Counted from the stretch's first letter, positions 44,797 to 53,923 are shown. The stretch: 64,000 nt of DNA from Dyadobacter sp. LHD-138 (GCF_030929615.1 NZ_JAVFVU010000012.1:162126-226125); one strand, 5' to 3'. Notes: generated from the letters alone by a model not told the origin. Made by a program: numbers and translations.

Positions 44797-45351
44797 ATGC
44801 GCGTACCATTGTTTAGAATTACAAAATACAGATTACTAGTTCATTATCTGATTGCCCTTGCCTTATTACCCGGACTGCTATCCCTGAAACAGAAAGAAGG
44901 CTCCGCCGACAAGTATAAGGGAATAGAAAAATCCAGCAGTTTACCCAATCCGCTTAAAGCAGAAGTGATCGGTATCCAGGACGGGGATACCATCGAAATG
45001 AAATTTATTTTTGACGGAAAAAAGGCTGGTTTACGCCAAGGAAAAGCGGTACGGATACGTTTCCTGCATATCAATACACCGGAAAAAGGGATGCCGTTTT
45101 ACAAAGTCGCTAAGCAATATACTTCTGAAAAATGTTTTCGTAAAATTGTTCAGATCAAACATACCGGTGAGTTTGACCGTTATGGCAGGCTTTTGGGAGA
45201 AGTGATTTTGCCTAATAACTCCGTACTTAACAAAGAACTGGTAAAAAAAGGACTGGCGGTCCATTTCAAAAAATATTCGACAAGCCGGGAATATGCCGAC
45301 CTTGAAATCAACGCGCAAAAGAAGAAGCTTGGTATCTGGAGTATTCAGTAG
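44797..45351 (+). CDS. Staphylococcal nuclease-like (SNase) protein
   Basis: The 184-residue protein has an N-terminal hydrophobic anchor (LLVHYLIALALLPGLLSL) and an SNase OB-fold: VIGIQDGDTIEMKF, VRIRFLHINTPEKG, FDRYGRLLGEVIL and LVKKGLAVHF. Catalytic Arg residues (VRIRF, YGR) and the Glu after TPE are kept. The Asp of the usual DTPE/DAPE motif, a calcium ligand in the S. aureus enzyme, is Asn here. Activity on DNA or RNA is therefore plausible but not certain. It is 20 bases upstream of the unknown 45372 gene. TACCTTTA at 44766-44773 is a near -7 element. Confidence 0.82.
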   Translation: MRVPLFRITKYRLLVHYLIALALLPGLLSLKQKEGSADKYKGIEKSSSLPNPLKAEVIGIQDGDTIEMKFIFDGKKAGLRQGKAVRIRFLHINTPEKGMPFYKVAKQYTSEKCFRKIVQIKHTGEFDRYGRLLGEVILPNNSVLNKELVKKGLAVHFKKYSTSREYADLEINAQKKKLGIWSIQ

Positions 45352-45371
45352 TTCCCGTCAAAAAATAAAAA

Positions 45372-45971
45372 ATGAGTTCAGCAGCACTTTTTCAGGTATT
45401 ATATCAAAACGATGTCCTTTTCCACGTACCTGGAGAAGTGCTTTCACTTGTTCTGGAAAAACCGGTAATACCTGAAACAGTTGTTGTAAAAAAGGAAGAA
45501 CCGGTAGTCCAAGCCGTACCTGAAATTGCGAAGCTACCGGTTATGCCTGCGGCTCCTCAGCCCGTGACCGCGGCACCATCTGCTCCTGATTTCCCAAAGT
45601 TAAATCACAAAGTCCTGATTTTGGTTGATGAACCTAAGCAACGCGAAATGCTTGTTTCGGAAGCCTTGTTTCTGGATAATGTCCTGAAAGCGGTGGGACA
45701 TGCCTCTGAAAATTCCGATATTCTTAATTTTAGCTATCTGGCCGGCCCGGATGCACGAAATGTGCTTTCAGAAAAAAGGATCAACTATTTTATCACTTTC
45801 GGTGTACCGCTGATCAAGCTTCACCTGGATTTGCTGCTTCCGCCGTATGCGCCAAAACAAGTCGAAGGCATCTGGTTCCTGCTCACGGATCCGCTACCCG
45901 TTATTGAAGCCGACAGGGATTTGAAAAAGAAACTCTGGACTGCGCTAAAACAAATGTTCCCAAAGTCTTAA
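45372..45971 (+). CDS. Hypothetical protein with Pro/Val-rich linker and C-terminal domain
   Basis: The 199-residue cytoplasmic protein has a short N-terminal strand-helix unit (LFQVLYQNDVLFHVPGEVLS), a Pro/Val/Ala-rich linker (about residues 38-75) and a C-terminal alpha/beta domain (VLILVDEPKQREMLVSEALF, ILNFSYLAGPDARNVL, INYFITFGVPLIKLHLDLLL). The overall pattern faintly recalls HolD-type fold proteins, but I cannot support a function. It lies in a run of same-strand genes with the nuclease upstream and the membrane coiled-coil pair downstream. Confidence 0.65.
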   Translation: MSSAALFQVLYQNDVLFHVPGEVLSLVLEKPVIPETVVVKKEEPVVQAVPEIAKLPVMPAAPQPVTAAPSAPDFPKLNHKVLILVDEPKQREMLVSEALFLDNVLKAVGHASENSDILNFSYLAGPDARNVLSEKRINYFITFGVPLIKLHLDLLLPPYAPKQVEGIWFLLTDPLPVIEADRDLKKKLWTALKQMFPKS

Positions 45972-46068
45972 CAAAGAGCGATTTACTCAACAAAATTACC
46001 GGTCATCACAATAATATTGGTAATTTCTCAGTTTTGATGGATACTTGCGGGCTAAACCATGACTAGCT

Positions 46069-47211
46069 ATGGCCGAATTCACTGAGCGTATTTCCAATTG
46101 GTTCCGTTCTTCCAAAGATGACGAAGATAATTTTTATGACGACGAAACCGAAACACCGATAGAAGCTGCTGCAAGCTTCAAAGACACCATGCCCCAAAAC
46201 ACCTCTTTTACACCTGTTAATGCCCTGGCGGTAGTTAACAACAATACCCCTCAACCTGAACAAAATCAGGCTTTGCCGCTCAAAACCGAAGTGGTCATCC
46301 CCTACTGGCTTGAAGACGAAGATACCTTACGCGATGAAGGCGTTTTATTTGGCTTGTCAGAATCTGATCCGACGGAAAAAACGGATATCATCCATAAGTA
46401 TTTTTCACATCTGGCGGCTGAACATTTGAGCAGCATTGAGCAGCACAATGAGCGAATCCAGGAACTGAACCTATTTATTGGACAAAAGAGCAACCGGATC
46501 GAAGAACTCGAAAATAAATTAAAAGGCCTGGTTATAACCAAATCCAACGGCGAACACCACCTGCCCCGAACTTTGATCGGGCTGACACTTTCCGTTGCCA
46601 TGTGCGTAGGAAATTTCTTTCTGATCAAAGAATCCCTGAAACCTGCATTTGCTGAAAGTTCATGGATTGCCCTGGGCGTATTTTTGGCGGGTATGTTTAG
46701 CTTATTTGGCCGTATTTCCATGTTTCATGATACGGATTCACGCGTAAGCTGGCGCGCGCTGCTCGAAGAAATCGGCTTGCCTTTTGCCGCGGCTCTATTT
46801 GTTTTTGCCAATGCATTACCGCATCAGGGCGCCTGGCAGGCCATTGCGCTTTTCGTGTTTGTCTTTTTCCTCTTCCTTTTTGCAGGAAAACTGCTATTGA
46901 GTAACGTGACCATCCTGCGGAATGATTTACATGCCTGGTTCAGCATACGCCGGGATCGGGCAGAATCGGTTTCGAATACCGAAAACTGGGAAGACGAAAT
47001 ACAGGTTCTTCAGGGAGAAGTTGACGCATTACGGGTCAAAAAGTGGCAGATTCTCCGCGAACAAGGTCAATCGGAAACCGAGCGCGACCGTATTTATGCA
47101 AGACGCGATATGTTGGCTAAGCTCTTCGAAAGCGAGTTTTTCCTGGCGAGACGCATGAAAAATCAATTGACAAACAAACAATTACAAGATATCAGAAAAA
47201 GTGCGGAATAA
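46069..47211 (+). CDS. Unknown membrane coiled-coil protein A
   Basis: The 380-residue protein has an acidic, disordered-looking N-terminus (SSKDDEDNFYDDETETP) and a coiled coil at about 110-165 (SSIEQHNERIQELN, then SNRIEELENKLKGL). Four likely membrane helices follow between about 170 and 285 (LIGLTLSVAMCVGNFFLI, IALGVFLAGMFSLFGRI, LPFAAALFVFANALPH, AIALFVFVFFLFLFAGKLL). A second, charged coiled coil closes the protein (ENWEDEIQVLQGEVDALRVK). No family is recognised. The similar layout of the next gene's product, 44 bases away, suggests a two-protein membrane complex. Confidence 0.75.
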   Translation: MAEFTERISNWFRSSKDDEDNFYDDETETPIEAAASFKDTMPQNTSFTPVNALAVVNNNTPQPEQNQALPLKTEVVIPYWLEDEDTLRDEGVLFGLSESDPTEKTDIIHKYFSHLAAEHLSSIEQHNERIQELNLFIGQKSNRIEELENKLKGLVITKSNGEHHLPRTLIGLTLSVAMCVGNFFLIKESLKPAFAESSWIALGVFLAGMFSLFGRISMFHDTDSRVSWRALLEEIGLPFAAALFVFANALPHQGAWQAIALFVFVFFLFLFAGKLLLSNVTILRNDLHAWFSIRRDRAESVSNTENWEDEIQVLQGEVDALRVKKWQILREQGQSETERDRIYARRDMLAKLFESEFFLARRMKNQLTNKQLQDIRKSAE

Positions 47212-47255
47212 TTTTTTTGCATTTTATTCTCATTCTTACAAAACATTAATAAGTT

Positions 47256-48647
47256 ATGGACGAGCAACAGCCAAACCAAAACAGTGATTATCAACATGGC
47301 TACACCAGTGGCCTTGAAGGATTGGACCGTCAGGTTTACGAAGCATATTTGTCAAGCAATGTAAGTCACGACTGGGTCATGGATCGTCTCAACCAAAAAA
47401 GATTCGAACTGGACACCCTGAAAAATAAAAGGCAGGAAACGATTCAGCTTCACAAGCAATCTTACGATAAGCTTCAGGATCAGGTGATGGGCGTGAATCA
47501 TAGCGCCAAAAGAATAAAAGAACTTGATACCGCTGTTTCGGATATTAACGAGCAAACCGAAGAACTGAAACAAAAGCGCAAAGATTCCGCACCTTATTAT
47601 TCGCTGATCGCCGGATTGATTTTCCTGGCGGCCGGTATTTCTTTCATTGCGGGTGACCTGATCATTTCCCACGAAATTGTAGCCTACGCATTAAACATCC
47701 GTAACCCGAACGAAGCCTGGGCTTTTGCGATCGGTTTGGCGATGTTATCTGTTTTGCTTAAACCGGCATATGATCGTTTGATCGAGGAGCCTTATCAAAA
47801 AGGTGATTCTCCGAAAGCGAAATCACGCTACGCAAACTTTAAGCTGATCCTGTCCATTTTCACGATTGTCACGCTGGTCGTCCTGGGATGGTTCCGTTAT
47901 GAGGCTTACCGTACGGATAAATTAAAGGAAGCAATCAATAAGTCGGTGAAGAGCTTGCAGCTTAATGCGGTGGATCCTTTAACGGGAGCTCCGATCAACA
48001 GTCCGGAACTAACCAACAAAATTGAAAAGGCGTTACAAAATTCAGATCAGATGAATCTGGATCTTGTGAACAGTCCATGGGCCTTGTTGTCTTTTGTATT
48101 AAGCGGTGTTTTGTTTGCGATCGCCGGTGCTATTTCGCTGGGTATGGCGCTGCCGGTTTTACAGGGATTCTGGCTCCGTTGGTTACAGATTGATCCAAAG
48201 TTGTGGAGACTGAAAAGGCGCAAGAAAAAAATCGAGAAGCAGCTGGAAGACTTGCAGGGTACCATTACCCAACAACTTGTACAGAAAAGTATTTTTGAAA
48301 ATGATCTTGCCGTGCTGCCAACCTGGGAAGAATTAAAACAGGAAGAAGCCGACATCCGCACAGAAATAGAAAACCTGGAAGAAGAACGTAAACTCACGCT
48401 CACCGACAGCCGAATCCAGTCCTTTGGCGACGGTTATGCCCACGGACAGGTTACCCGCGACATCATGAGCGAAGAGGAATATGAACATTGGAGAAACGGG
48501 CACATGACGATTTCAAATCTGGCTTTACGGGCAAAGTCAAACGCCTCCGACAGGGCCGTTACACGTTCCAAAAATTCCGGTATGCGTCCTCATCAGGCCA
48601 TACGAAAAGCAATCACAGATCGTTTCGATGACAACAATTCGTTGTGA
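47256..48647 (+). CDS. Unknown membrane coiled-coil protein B
   Basis: The 463-residue protein has an N-terminal coiled coil (about 45-110: QKRFELDTLKNKRQETIQLH, VSDINEQTEELKQKRKD) and membrane helices at about 115-135, 155-175, 200-215 and 275-305 (YSLIAGLIFLAAGISFIAG, LILSIFTIVTLVVLGWF, LLSFVLSGVLFAIAGAISLG). A long C-terminal coiled coil (KIEKQLEDLQGTITQQL, ADIRTEIENLEEERKL) leads into a Gly/His-rich segment with FGDGYAHGQVTRDIMSEEEY, which echoes the N-terminal YQHGYTSGLEGLDRQVY. The end is basic. No family is recognised. It pairs in layout and position with the gene at 46069. Confidence 0.75.
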   Translation: MDEQQPNQNSDYQHGYTSGLEGLDRQVYEAYLSSNVSHDWVMDRLNQKRFELDTLKNKRQETIQLHKQSYDKLQDQVMGVNHSAKRIKELDTAVSDINEQTEELKQKRKDSAPYYSLIAGLIFLAAGISFIAGDLIISHEIVAYALNIRNPNEAWAFAIGLAMLSVLLKPAYDRLIEEPYQKGDSPKAKSRYANFKLILSIFTIVTLVVLGWFRYEAYRTDKLKEAINKSVKSLQLNAVDPLTGAPINSPELTNKIEKALQNSDQMNLDLVNSPWALLSFVLSGVLFAIAGAISLGMALPVLQGFWLRWLQIDPKLWRLKRRKKKIEKQLEDLQGTITQQLVQKSIFENDLAVLPTWEELKQEEADIRTEIENLEEERKLTLTDSRIQSFGDGYAHGQVTRDIMSEEEYEHWRNGHMTISNLALRAKSNASDRAVTRSKNSGMRPHQAIRKAITDRFDDNNSL

Positions 48648-48689
48648 TTTTCGTAAATTGGGCTTTTGATTTGACTATTTAACTTTAAG

Positions 48690-49199
48690 ATGCTTCAAAG
48701 CCCTCGTTTGGATATTGTTCCGTGTGACGACACCCTTTTTGATGCGATCCGTATGGGCAACAATGTGCTTGGTCGTGTGATGGGTGTTAATGTGCCTAAG
48801 AAATGGACAGAATTTCGTGATACTTTTACGCCTTCCTACCACCGTTGGAAGGCGCATCCTCCCCTCCGTCTTTGGTGGGTATACCTGATTGTTTATAAAC
48901 CGGGCAATATTTTGATTGGCTCCTGCGGTTATAAGGGCGAACCGGACTCCAATGGAACTGTTGAAATCGGGTATGAAATAACACCAAGCCATCGTTCGAT
49001 GGGTTTGGCGACTGAAACTGCGCGGGCGTTGGTGGAACACGCATTTACACAAAGTGGTGTGTTAAAAGTGGTTGCACATACACTGGCAGAAGAAAACGCT
49101 TCCGGTCATATTCTTGAAAAAATCGGTTTCGACCGAACCGACGATATCCACGATTCCGAAGAAGGGCCGCTTTGGCGCTGGGAAATCTCAAAAAAATAA
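48690..49199 (+). CDS. GNAT-family N-acetyltransferase
   Basis: The 169-residue protein shows the GNAT core: YLIVYKPGNILIGSCGYKG (strands 2-4), EIGYEITPSHRSMGLATETA, which includes the acetyl-CoA-binding Q/R-x-x-G-x-G/A loop in variant form (RSMGLA), and VAHTLAEENASGHILEKIGF. The pattern matches RimJ-type acetyltransferases, which modify protein N-termini or small amines. The acceptor is unknown. The protein is cytoplasmic. The gene starts about 40 bases after the membrane coiled-coil gene and may be part of the same transcript. Confidence 0.88.
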   Translation: MLQSPRLDIVPCDDTLFDAIRMGNNVLGRVMGVNVPKKWTEFRDTFTPSYHRWKAHPPLRLWWVYLIVYKPGNILIGSCGYKGEPDSNGTVEIGYEITPSHRSMGLATETARALVEHAFTQSGVLKVVAHTLAEENASGHILEKIGFDRTDDIHDSEEGPLWRWEISKK

Positions 49200-49342
49200 A
49201 ACCCGTTACCCAAAGCAAGCGATCAAAATTGCCAGGGATTTTTTATATCCGAAATTAAATTGGATGGATTCAATAATAATTTGTCTCTATTTCTTAACTT
49301 AAAATCCTGAAAGCACCTTTATCCACATTTGAGACCGAACCC

Positions 49343-51052
49343 ATGATTGCCATATCCAAAGAAACATATCCCTGGCTAAAACATTATACGCCGGGCGTTC
49401 CTTACGAAATTGATCCGGAAGCCTATTCATCACTGGTTGAATTGATAGAAACCGGCTTCAGGCTATACAAGGATCGGTCTGCGTATGCCAACATGGGTAA
49501 AGAGCTTACGTATGGAACACTGGATGAGCTTTCCAGGAATTTTGCTTCGTACCTGCAAAGTCTGGGCTTGCAGAAAGGCGACAGGATTGCCATCCAGATG
49601 CCCAATTTGCTGCAATACCCCGTTGTCATGTTTGGTGCTTTGCGTGCAGGGCTGATTATCGTCAATACAAATCCGTTGTATACGCCCCGGGAAATGCAGC
49701 ATCAGTTTAAAGATTCGGGTGTGAAGGCTATTGTTATACTGGCCAATTTCGCCTCGCATCTCGAAAAAATTGTGGCCAATACCGAAATCAAACACGTTGT
49801 GATTACGGAAATCGGTGATATGCTGGGCTTCCCAAAAAAGTTGATCGTCAACGCGGTCGTAAAGTATATCAAAAAGATGGTACCTGCCTATCATATTGCT
49901 GGCGCAGTTTCCTTTCAAAAGGCACTTTCGATAGGTACCGGGCTCACCTATGAAAAACCGGCCGTGTCAAACGCCGACATTGCCTTTATTCAATATACCG
50001 GTGGTACCACAGGCGTTTCAAAAGGTGCCTTGCTGACCCACCGCAACCTCATTGCCAATGTTGAGGCCAACAGTGCCTGGCTAAAACCGATCATGTCCGA
50101 TATGGAAGCGCCTGTTTTTGTCGCGGCACTTCCCCTATATCATGTGTATGCCTTAACGGTTAATGCACTGTCAGGTATTAAAATCGGGGCCATGAATGTT
50201 TTGATCACCAATCCGCGTGACATGAATGCATTTATTGCGGATCTGAAAAAATATAAAATTAACGTTTTCACAGGGGTCAATACCATGTTTAATGGTCTCA
50301 TGAACAACCCTAAATTCAGTGAAGTGGATTTCAGCCAGCTTAAAGCTACCTCCGCCGGCGGTATGGCTTTACAAAAAATAGTGGCTGAAAGATGGCTGGC
50401 TGCAACCGGTTGTCCGGCGACGGAAGGTTATGGGCTTTCGGAAACTTCTCCCGTTTTATCATCCAATTTACTGGTTGGCGAAAACCGGATCGGGACCATT
50501 GGTATTCCCTGGCCAAGTACGGCACTTCGCATTTTACGCGAGAACGGTACCTGGGCCGACACCAGTGAGGTGGGAGAAATCTGCGCTTCGGGGCCTCAGG
50601 TCATGTTAGGTTATTTCAACCGTCCCGACGAAACGGCTCAGGTAATTTTCGAGCAGGATGGTATGCGCTGGTTCAAGACCGGCGACCTCGGTTTTGAAGA
50701 TGCTGATGGTTATTTCAAAATTGTTGACCGCAAAAAAGATATGATCCTGGTTTCCGGATTCAATGTGTATCCGAATGAATTGGAAGATGTGGTTGCGCAA
50801 TGTCCCGGTGTGCTGGAAGTTGCCTGTGTTGGTATTCCTGATGATAAGTCGGGCGAGTTGGTGAAATTGTTTATCGTAAAAAAAGATCCTGAACTAACCG
50901 AAGAAACGGTCCGCGCATTCTGCAAGGAAAACCTGACCGCCTATAAATGTCCGAAAAAAATCGAGTTCAGAACCGAGCTTCCCAAAACCAATGTTGGTAA
51001 AATTCTGAGACGAGCTTTGCGAGAGGAAGAAATTGCGAAGTTGAACAAATAA
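49343..51052 (+). CDS. fadD: Long-chain acyl-CoA synthetase (AMP-binding)
   Basis: The 569-residue protein is a typical fatty acid-CoA ligase. The P-loop IQYTGGTTGVSKGALLTHRN is at about residues 214-233, then EGYGLSETSPVLS, the acidic WFKTGDLGFEDADGYFKIVD hinge region and the C-terminal lid with GKILRRALR carrying the catalytic Lys. It activates fatty acids by an acyl-adenylate to acyl-CoA for beta-oxidation or lipid synthesis. It has no signal peptide, as expected for the FadD type. The neighbours (acetyltransferase upstream, toxin-antitoxin pair downstream) do not point to a specific pathway. Confidence 0.93.
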   Translation: MIAISKETYPWLKHYTPGVPYEIDPEAYSSLVELIETGFRLYKDRSAYANMGKELTYGTLDELSRNFASYLQSLGLQKGDRIAIQMPNLLQYPVVMFGALRAGLIIVNTNPLYTPREMQHQFKDSGVKAIVILANFASHLEKIVANTEIKHVVITEIGDMLGFPKKLIVNAVVKYIKKMVPAYHIAGAVSFQKALSIGTGLTYEKPAVSNADIAFIQYTGGTTGVSKGALLTHRNLIANVEANSAWLKPIMSDMEAPVFVAALPLYHVYALTVNALSGIKIGAMNVLITNPRDMNAFIADLKKYKINVFTGVNTMFNGLMNNPKFSEVDFSQLKATSAGGMALQKIVAERWLAATGCPATEGYGLSETSPVLSSNLLVGENRIGTIGIPWPSTALRILRENGTWADTSEVGEICASGPQVMLGYFNRPDETAQVIFEQDGMRWFKTGDLGFEDADGYFKIVDRKKDMILVSGFNVYPNELEDVVAQCPGVLEVACVGIPDDKSGELVKLFIVKKDPELTEETVRAFCKENLTAYKCPKKIEFRTELPKTNVGKILRRALREEEIAKLNK

Positions 51053-51130
51053 AATGATTTTCCGGTTATAAGTGTCTAAGGCAGATTTACTTTGTCGTAA
51101 GCATTACTGTCAAACTTATGTCAAAAGATC

Positions 51131-51367
51131 ATGAAACAAGTAATCCTTAATGTTCCGGAAAATCAATTTGCATTTTTCATGAAACTGGTTCATTCATTGA
51201 ATTTCGTTCAGGTCCAGGAACCCGTCAAAAGCGAGGATGGATTGACTGAGATGCAAAAAGAAACCTGGAAAAACATCAAAACAGGTTTTGAAGAAATGAA
51301 AATGGTCGAAGAAGGTTCTATAAACGTCAGACCAGTGCAATTTCTTCTCAATGAACTGGGGGAGTAA
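51131..51367 (+). CDS. Antitoxin of a RelE-type toxin-antitoxin pair
   Basis: This 78-residue acidic, helical protein begins MKQVILNVPENQFAFFMKLV. Its C-terminal part (EEMKMVEEGSINVRPVQFLL) would wrap the toxin. Its stop and the toxin start share one base, the classic antitoxin-toxin overlap. No DNA-binding domain is obvious, so autoregulation may rely on the first 25 residues. The identification rests mainly on the gene order and the toxin next door. Confidence 0.75.
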   Translation: MKQVILNVPENQFAFFMKLVHSLNFVQVQEPVKSEDGLTEMQKETWKNIKTGFEEMKMVEEGSINVRPVQFLLNELGE

Positions 51368-51696
51368 TGTTCGAGATTTATACCATTAGTAACTTCGATC
51401 GAGAGTTTAAAAAGCTGGCAAAAAAATACCCTTCGATTATTGTAGATCTTCAAATTCTTATTCGTGAACTCGCAGAAAATCCTTTCCAGGGCGATCCATT
51501 GGGTAAGGACTGCTACAAAGTAAGGATGGCTATCACTTCCAAAAACAAAGGAAAATCAGGCGGATCAAGAATTATTACCTATGTGAAAATTGTAAACAAA
51601 TCTGTTACACTACTTTCTATTTATGATAAATCTGCACAAAATGATATCGCTGATGCATTTTTAATTCAACTCCTGGAAGACAACCAACTTCTGTAA
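51367..51696 (+). CDS. RelE/ParE-superfamily toxin
   Basis: The 109-residue protein has the RelE fold pattern: IYTISNFDREFKKLAKKYPS, then LAENPFQGDPLGKDCYKVRM, a basic AITSKNKGKSGGSRII strand and the closing VTLLSIYDKSAQNDI. RelE-type toxins cut mRNA in the ribosome, and ParE types poison gyrase; the SGGSRIITY strand and the absence of the usual RelE Arg/Tyr set leave this open. It overlaps the antitoxin gene by one base, so the two are co-translated. It is probably a chromosomal addiction or stress module. Confidence 0.82.
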   Translation: MFEIYTISNFDREFKKLAKKYPSIIVDLQILIRELAENPFQGDPLGKDCYKVRMAITSKNKGKSGGSRIITYVKIVNKSVTLLSIYDKSAQNDIADAFLIQLLEDNQLL

Positions 51697-51844
51697 TATT
51701 CTCATCGTTACTTTCAAAAATACCTACTTTTTCTCGCATTACTTCTCAACATATTTCCAACCAATCTCACCCGAAAAATAGATTTCATTTTTGGTTTATG
51801 TATCTTTAACCAAAGAAAAACTCAACCATTGAAAGTGAATTACT

Positions 51845-52576
51845 ATGAATCTACACAGGAAAACATTGGTATTGCTACACGGCCATGGAATTGACGATGC
51901 GATCTGGGATAGTGTTGATGCCTCATTAAATGCTGATTACACGGTCGTCAGACCTAATATTTCTCTCTTTACCTTTTGTCAGAGCGTGGAAGATTACGCG
52001 GACGAATTGCACCGTTTCCTTTCGAATGCGGTCATTGAAAAATGCACTTTAATAGGCCATTCCATGGGTGGTTATATTGCACTGGCTTTTGCTGAAAAAT
52101 ATCCTGAAATGCTGGAAGGCTTCGGTTTATTTCATTCAACGGCTTATGCGGACGATGAATCAAAAAAACACCAACGCGACCAGACCATAGACCTGCTTCG
52201 GAATTACGGAACAGAAATGTTCGTAAAAAACACTGCGGCAAATTTGTACGGTGACCGTTTTAAAGAACTTTTTCCCAACAAGATCAAGGAACATATTGAT
52301 CGCTATGGAAAATTGCCAGCCGAGGCATTAATTACCGGGATCAACGCCATGCGCAACCGTCCCGACCGCACAGCCGTTCTGGCTGCCATGCCATTTCCAG
52401 TCCTCTTTATCATTGGCATGCAGGATAAGCTCATTCCGTTTGAAAGCTGTATCAGCCTGTCCGAATATCCCAAACAAAGTTATCCGTTTATCCTCGCCGA
52501 AGCCGGCCATATGGGCATGGTAGAACGCCCCGATGCCTCAGCCCGGATGATAAGCTGGTACATGGGGAGAATATAA
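51845..52576 (+). CDS. Alpha/beta hydrolase
   Basis: The 243-residue cytoplasmic hydrolase has the oxyanion-hole region LLHGHGIDDAIW, the nucleophile elbow IGHSMGGYIAL with Ser73, the acid in IGMQDKLIPF and the catalytic His in AGHMGMVE. This is the layout of small esterases and lactonases such as YbfF or BioH relatives. The substrate is not visible. It stands alone between the toxin-antitoxin pair and the secreted hydrolase; a hairpin follows the stop. Confidence 0.88.
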   Translation: MNLHRKTLVLLHGHGIDDAIWDSVDASLNADYTVVRPNISLFTFCQSVEDYADELHRFLSNAVIEKCTLIGHSMGGYIALAFAEKYPEMLEGFGLFHSTAYADDESKKHQRDQTIDLLRNYGTEMFVKNTAANLYGDRFKELFPNKIKEHIDRYGKLPAEALITGINAMRNRPDRTAVLAAMPFPVLFIIGMQDKLIPFESCISLSEYPKQSYPFILAEAGHMGMVERPDASARMISWYMGRI

Positions 52577-52607
52577 TTTTCACAAAATCAGATTATATTT
52601 ATAAAAA

Positions 52608-52652
52608 AAACAAGCCGGCCTTCGTTATCTCAAACAGAATTCCGGCTTGTTT
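52608..52652 (+). terminator. Terminator-like hairpin just before the lipoprotein hydrolase
   Basis: AAACAAGCCGG pairs with CCGGCTTGTTT over a 23-base loop. It ends 12 bases before the next start codon, so it could end the upstream transcript or attenuate the downstream gene. Confidence 0.55.
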
Positions 52653-52663
52653 CCTTGAACGAT

Positions 52664-53884
52664 ATGCAAAAAAAAATCTCTACACTCCTCTTCCGTAATA
52701 CCTGGGCATTGTTTATATGGAGTTTCCTGCTCCTAACCGCCTGTACACACAACACAGAACTGGTCGATCCGGAACCCTCCGTTGAAAATAAATATCTGAA
52801 AGAAAGCACTTTTCTGCAAGATATTACGAAAGACCAGATTGCCAAAGAAGCTACCGCTATCAGCCCATTGTTGACGGCTTATGCAAAAAATGCTGTCAAA
52901 GTTTATAAAATAACATACAAAACCACCAATACGGACGGAGCTGAAATAACCGCATCAGGAGCGGTGATTATGCCCGTTTCTGATGCTCCTGTTTCCATGA
53001 TCAGCGTGCAGCACGGAACCATTACAACCGATGCAGCGGCGCCATCCAATTTCCAGCCAGGATCTGAGTCAGCCTCATTTGGAACATTGTTTGCATCCAT
53101 AGGGTACATCATTGTTTATCCGGATTACATAGGTTATGGAGCTTCCAAGGATTTACCTCACCCTTATGAACATAGGGCCAGTCTTGCGTCTTCTACGCTG
53201 GACATGCTTCGCGCGGCCAAGGAATTGGTAAAAGCGCAAACAGCCGTTAAATGGAACGAGAAATTATACCTTGCCGGTTATTCGGAAGGCGGTTATGCGA
53301 CCATGTGCCTGCAAAAGAAAATCGAGGAAGAAGCGGCTTCGGAGTTTAACCTGAAAGCATCAAGCTGTGGTGCAGGCGCTTATGATAAAACTGCTTTCAT
53401 GAAATATGTCATCAACAGCTCCGTCAGCAATGTAGCTGCTTATAACTCGCTGTACTTATGGGTAATGCTTACTTATGACAGAATTTACAAATTGAACAAA
53501 CCTAAAACCTACTATTTCAAGGAGCCGTTTGCCACGCAAATTGACAAACTTGGTATAGAAAACCCCATCAATGTCAGCTTCAGCACCATTCTGAACGACT
53601 CCTTTAAAACGGCTGTCAATTCTGGGACGGATGCCGGGTTTATTACAGCCATCGGAGACAACGATGTCTATAACTGGAAGCCTAAAACACCAACCCGGTT
53701 GGTGCATGGAGACAAGGATCCATTGGTTTTTTATTTCAATTCCGTCAATGCAGTGACCGCTATGAAAAAGCTGGGAGCCGCGGATGTGGAGCTGGTAACA
53801 GTGCCGGACGGGACGCACTCATCGTCTATCACAACCTATTTGCTTACAACTTTGGGGTTCTTTACAACGCCTCAATATCAATAA
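52664..53884 (+). CDS. Secreted lipoprotein alpha/beta hydrolase (lipase-like)
   Basis: The 406-residue protein has a lipoprotein signal (WSFLLLTAC) and an alpha/beta-hydrolase domain with VQHGTITTDAAAPSN, YIIVYPDYIGYGAS, the nucleophile elbow LAGYSEGGYATMC, the acid HGDKDPLVFYF and the His in VPDGTHSSS. This resembles secretory lipase or esterase proteins of Bacteroidota. It is probably held at the outer membrane or on the surface and hydrolyses esters in the environment. I prefer the ATG at 52664 to a TTG nine bases upstream. A terminator-like hairpin lies directly in front of the gene. Confidence 0.85.
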   Translation: MQKKISTLLFRNTWALFIWSFLLLTACTHNTELVDPEPSVENKYLKESTFLQDITKDQIAKEATAISPLLTAYAKNAVKVYKITYKTTNTDGAEITASGAVIMPVSDAPVSMISVQHGTITTDAAAPSNFQPGSESASFGTLFASIGYIIVYPDYIGYGASKDLPHPYEHRASLASSTLDMLRAAKELVKAQTAVKWNEKLYLAGYSEGGYATMCLQKKIEEEAASEFNLKASSCGAGAYDKTAFMKYVINSSVSNVAAYNSLYLWVMLTYDRIYKLNKPKTYYFKEPFATQIDKLGIENPINVSFSTILNDSFKTAVNSGTDAGFITAIGDNDVYNWKPKTPTRLVHGDKDPLVFYFNSVNAVTAMKKLGAADVELVTVPDGTHSSSITTYLLTTLGFFTTPQYQ

Positions 53885-53889
53885 AACAC

Positions 53890-53897
53890 TATCTTTG
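53890..53897 (+). promoter_or_regulatory. Bacteroidota-type -7 element TATCTTTG before the cysM leader
   Basis: TATCTTTG is a perfect TAnnTTTG match. The transcript would start near 53904, leaving a leader of about 150 bases that contains the short Cys-rich ORF and then cysM. Confidence 0.65.
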
Positions 53898-53923
53898 CAA
53901 TCAATTTAGTCTATCAGACAAAT

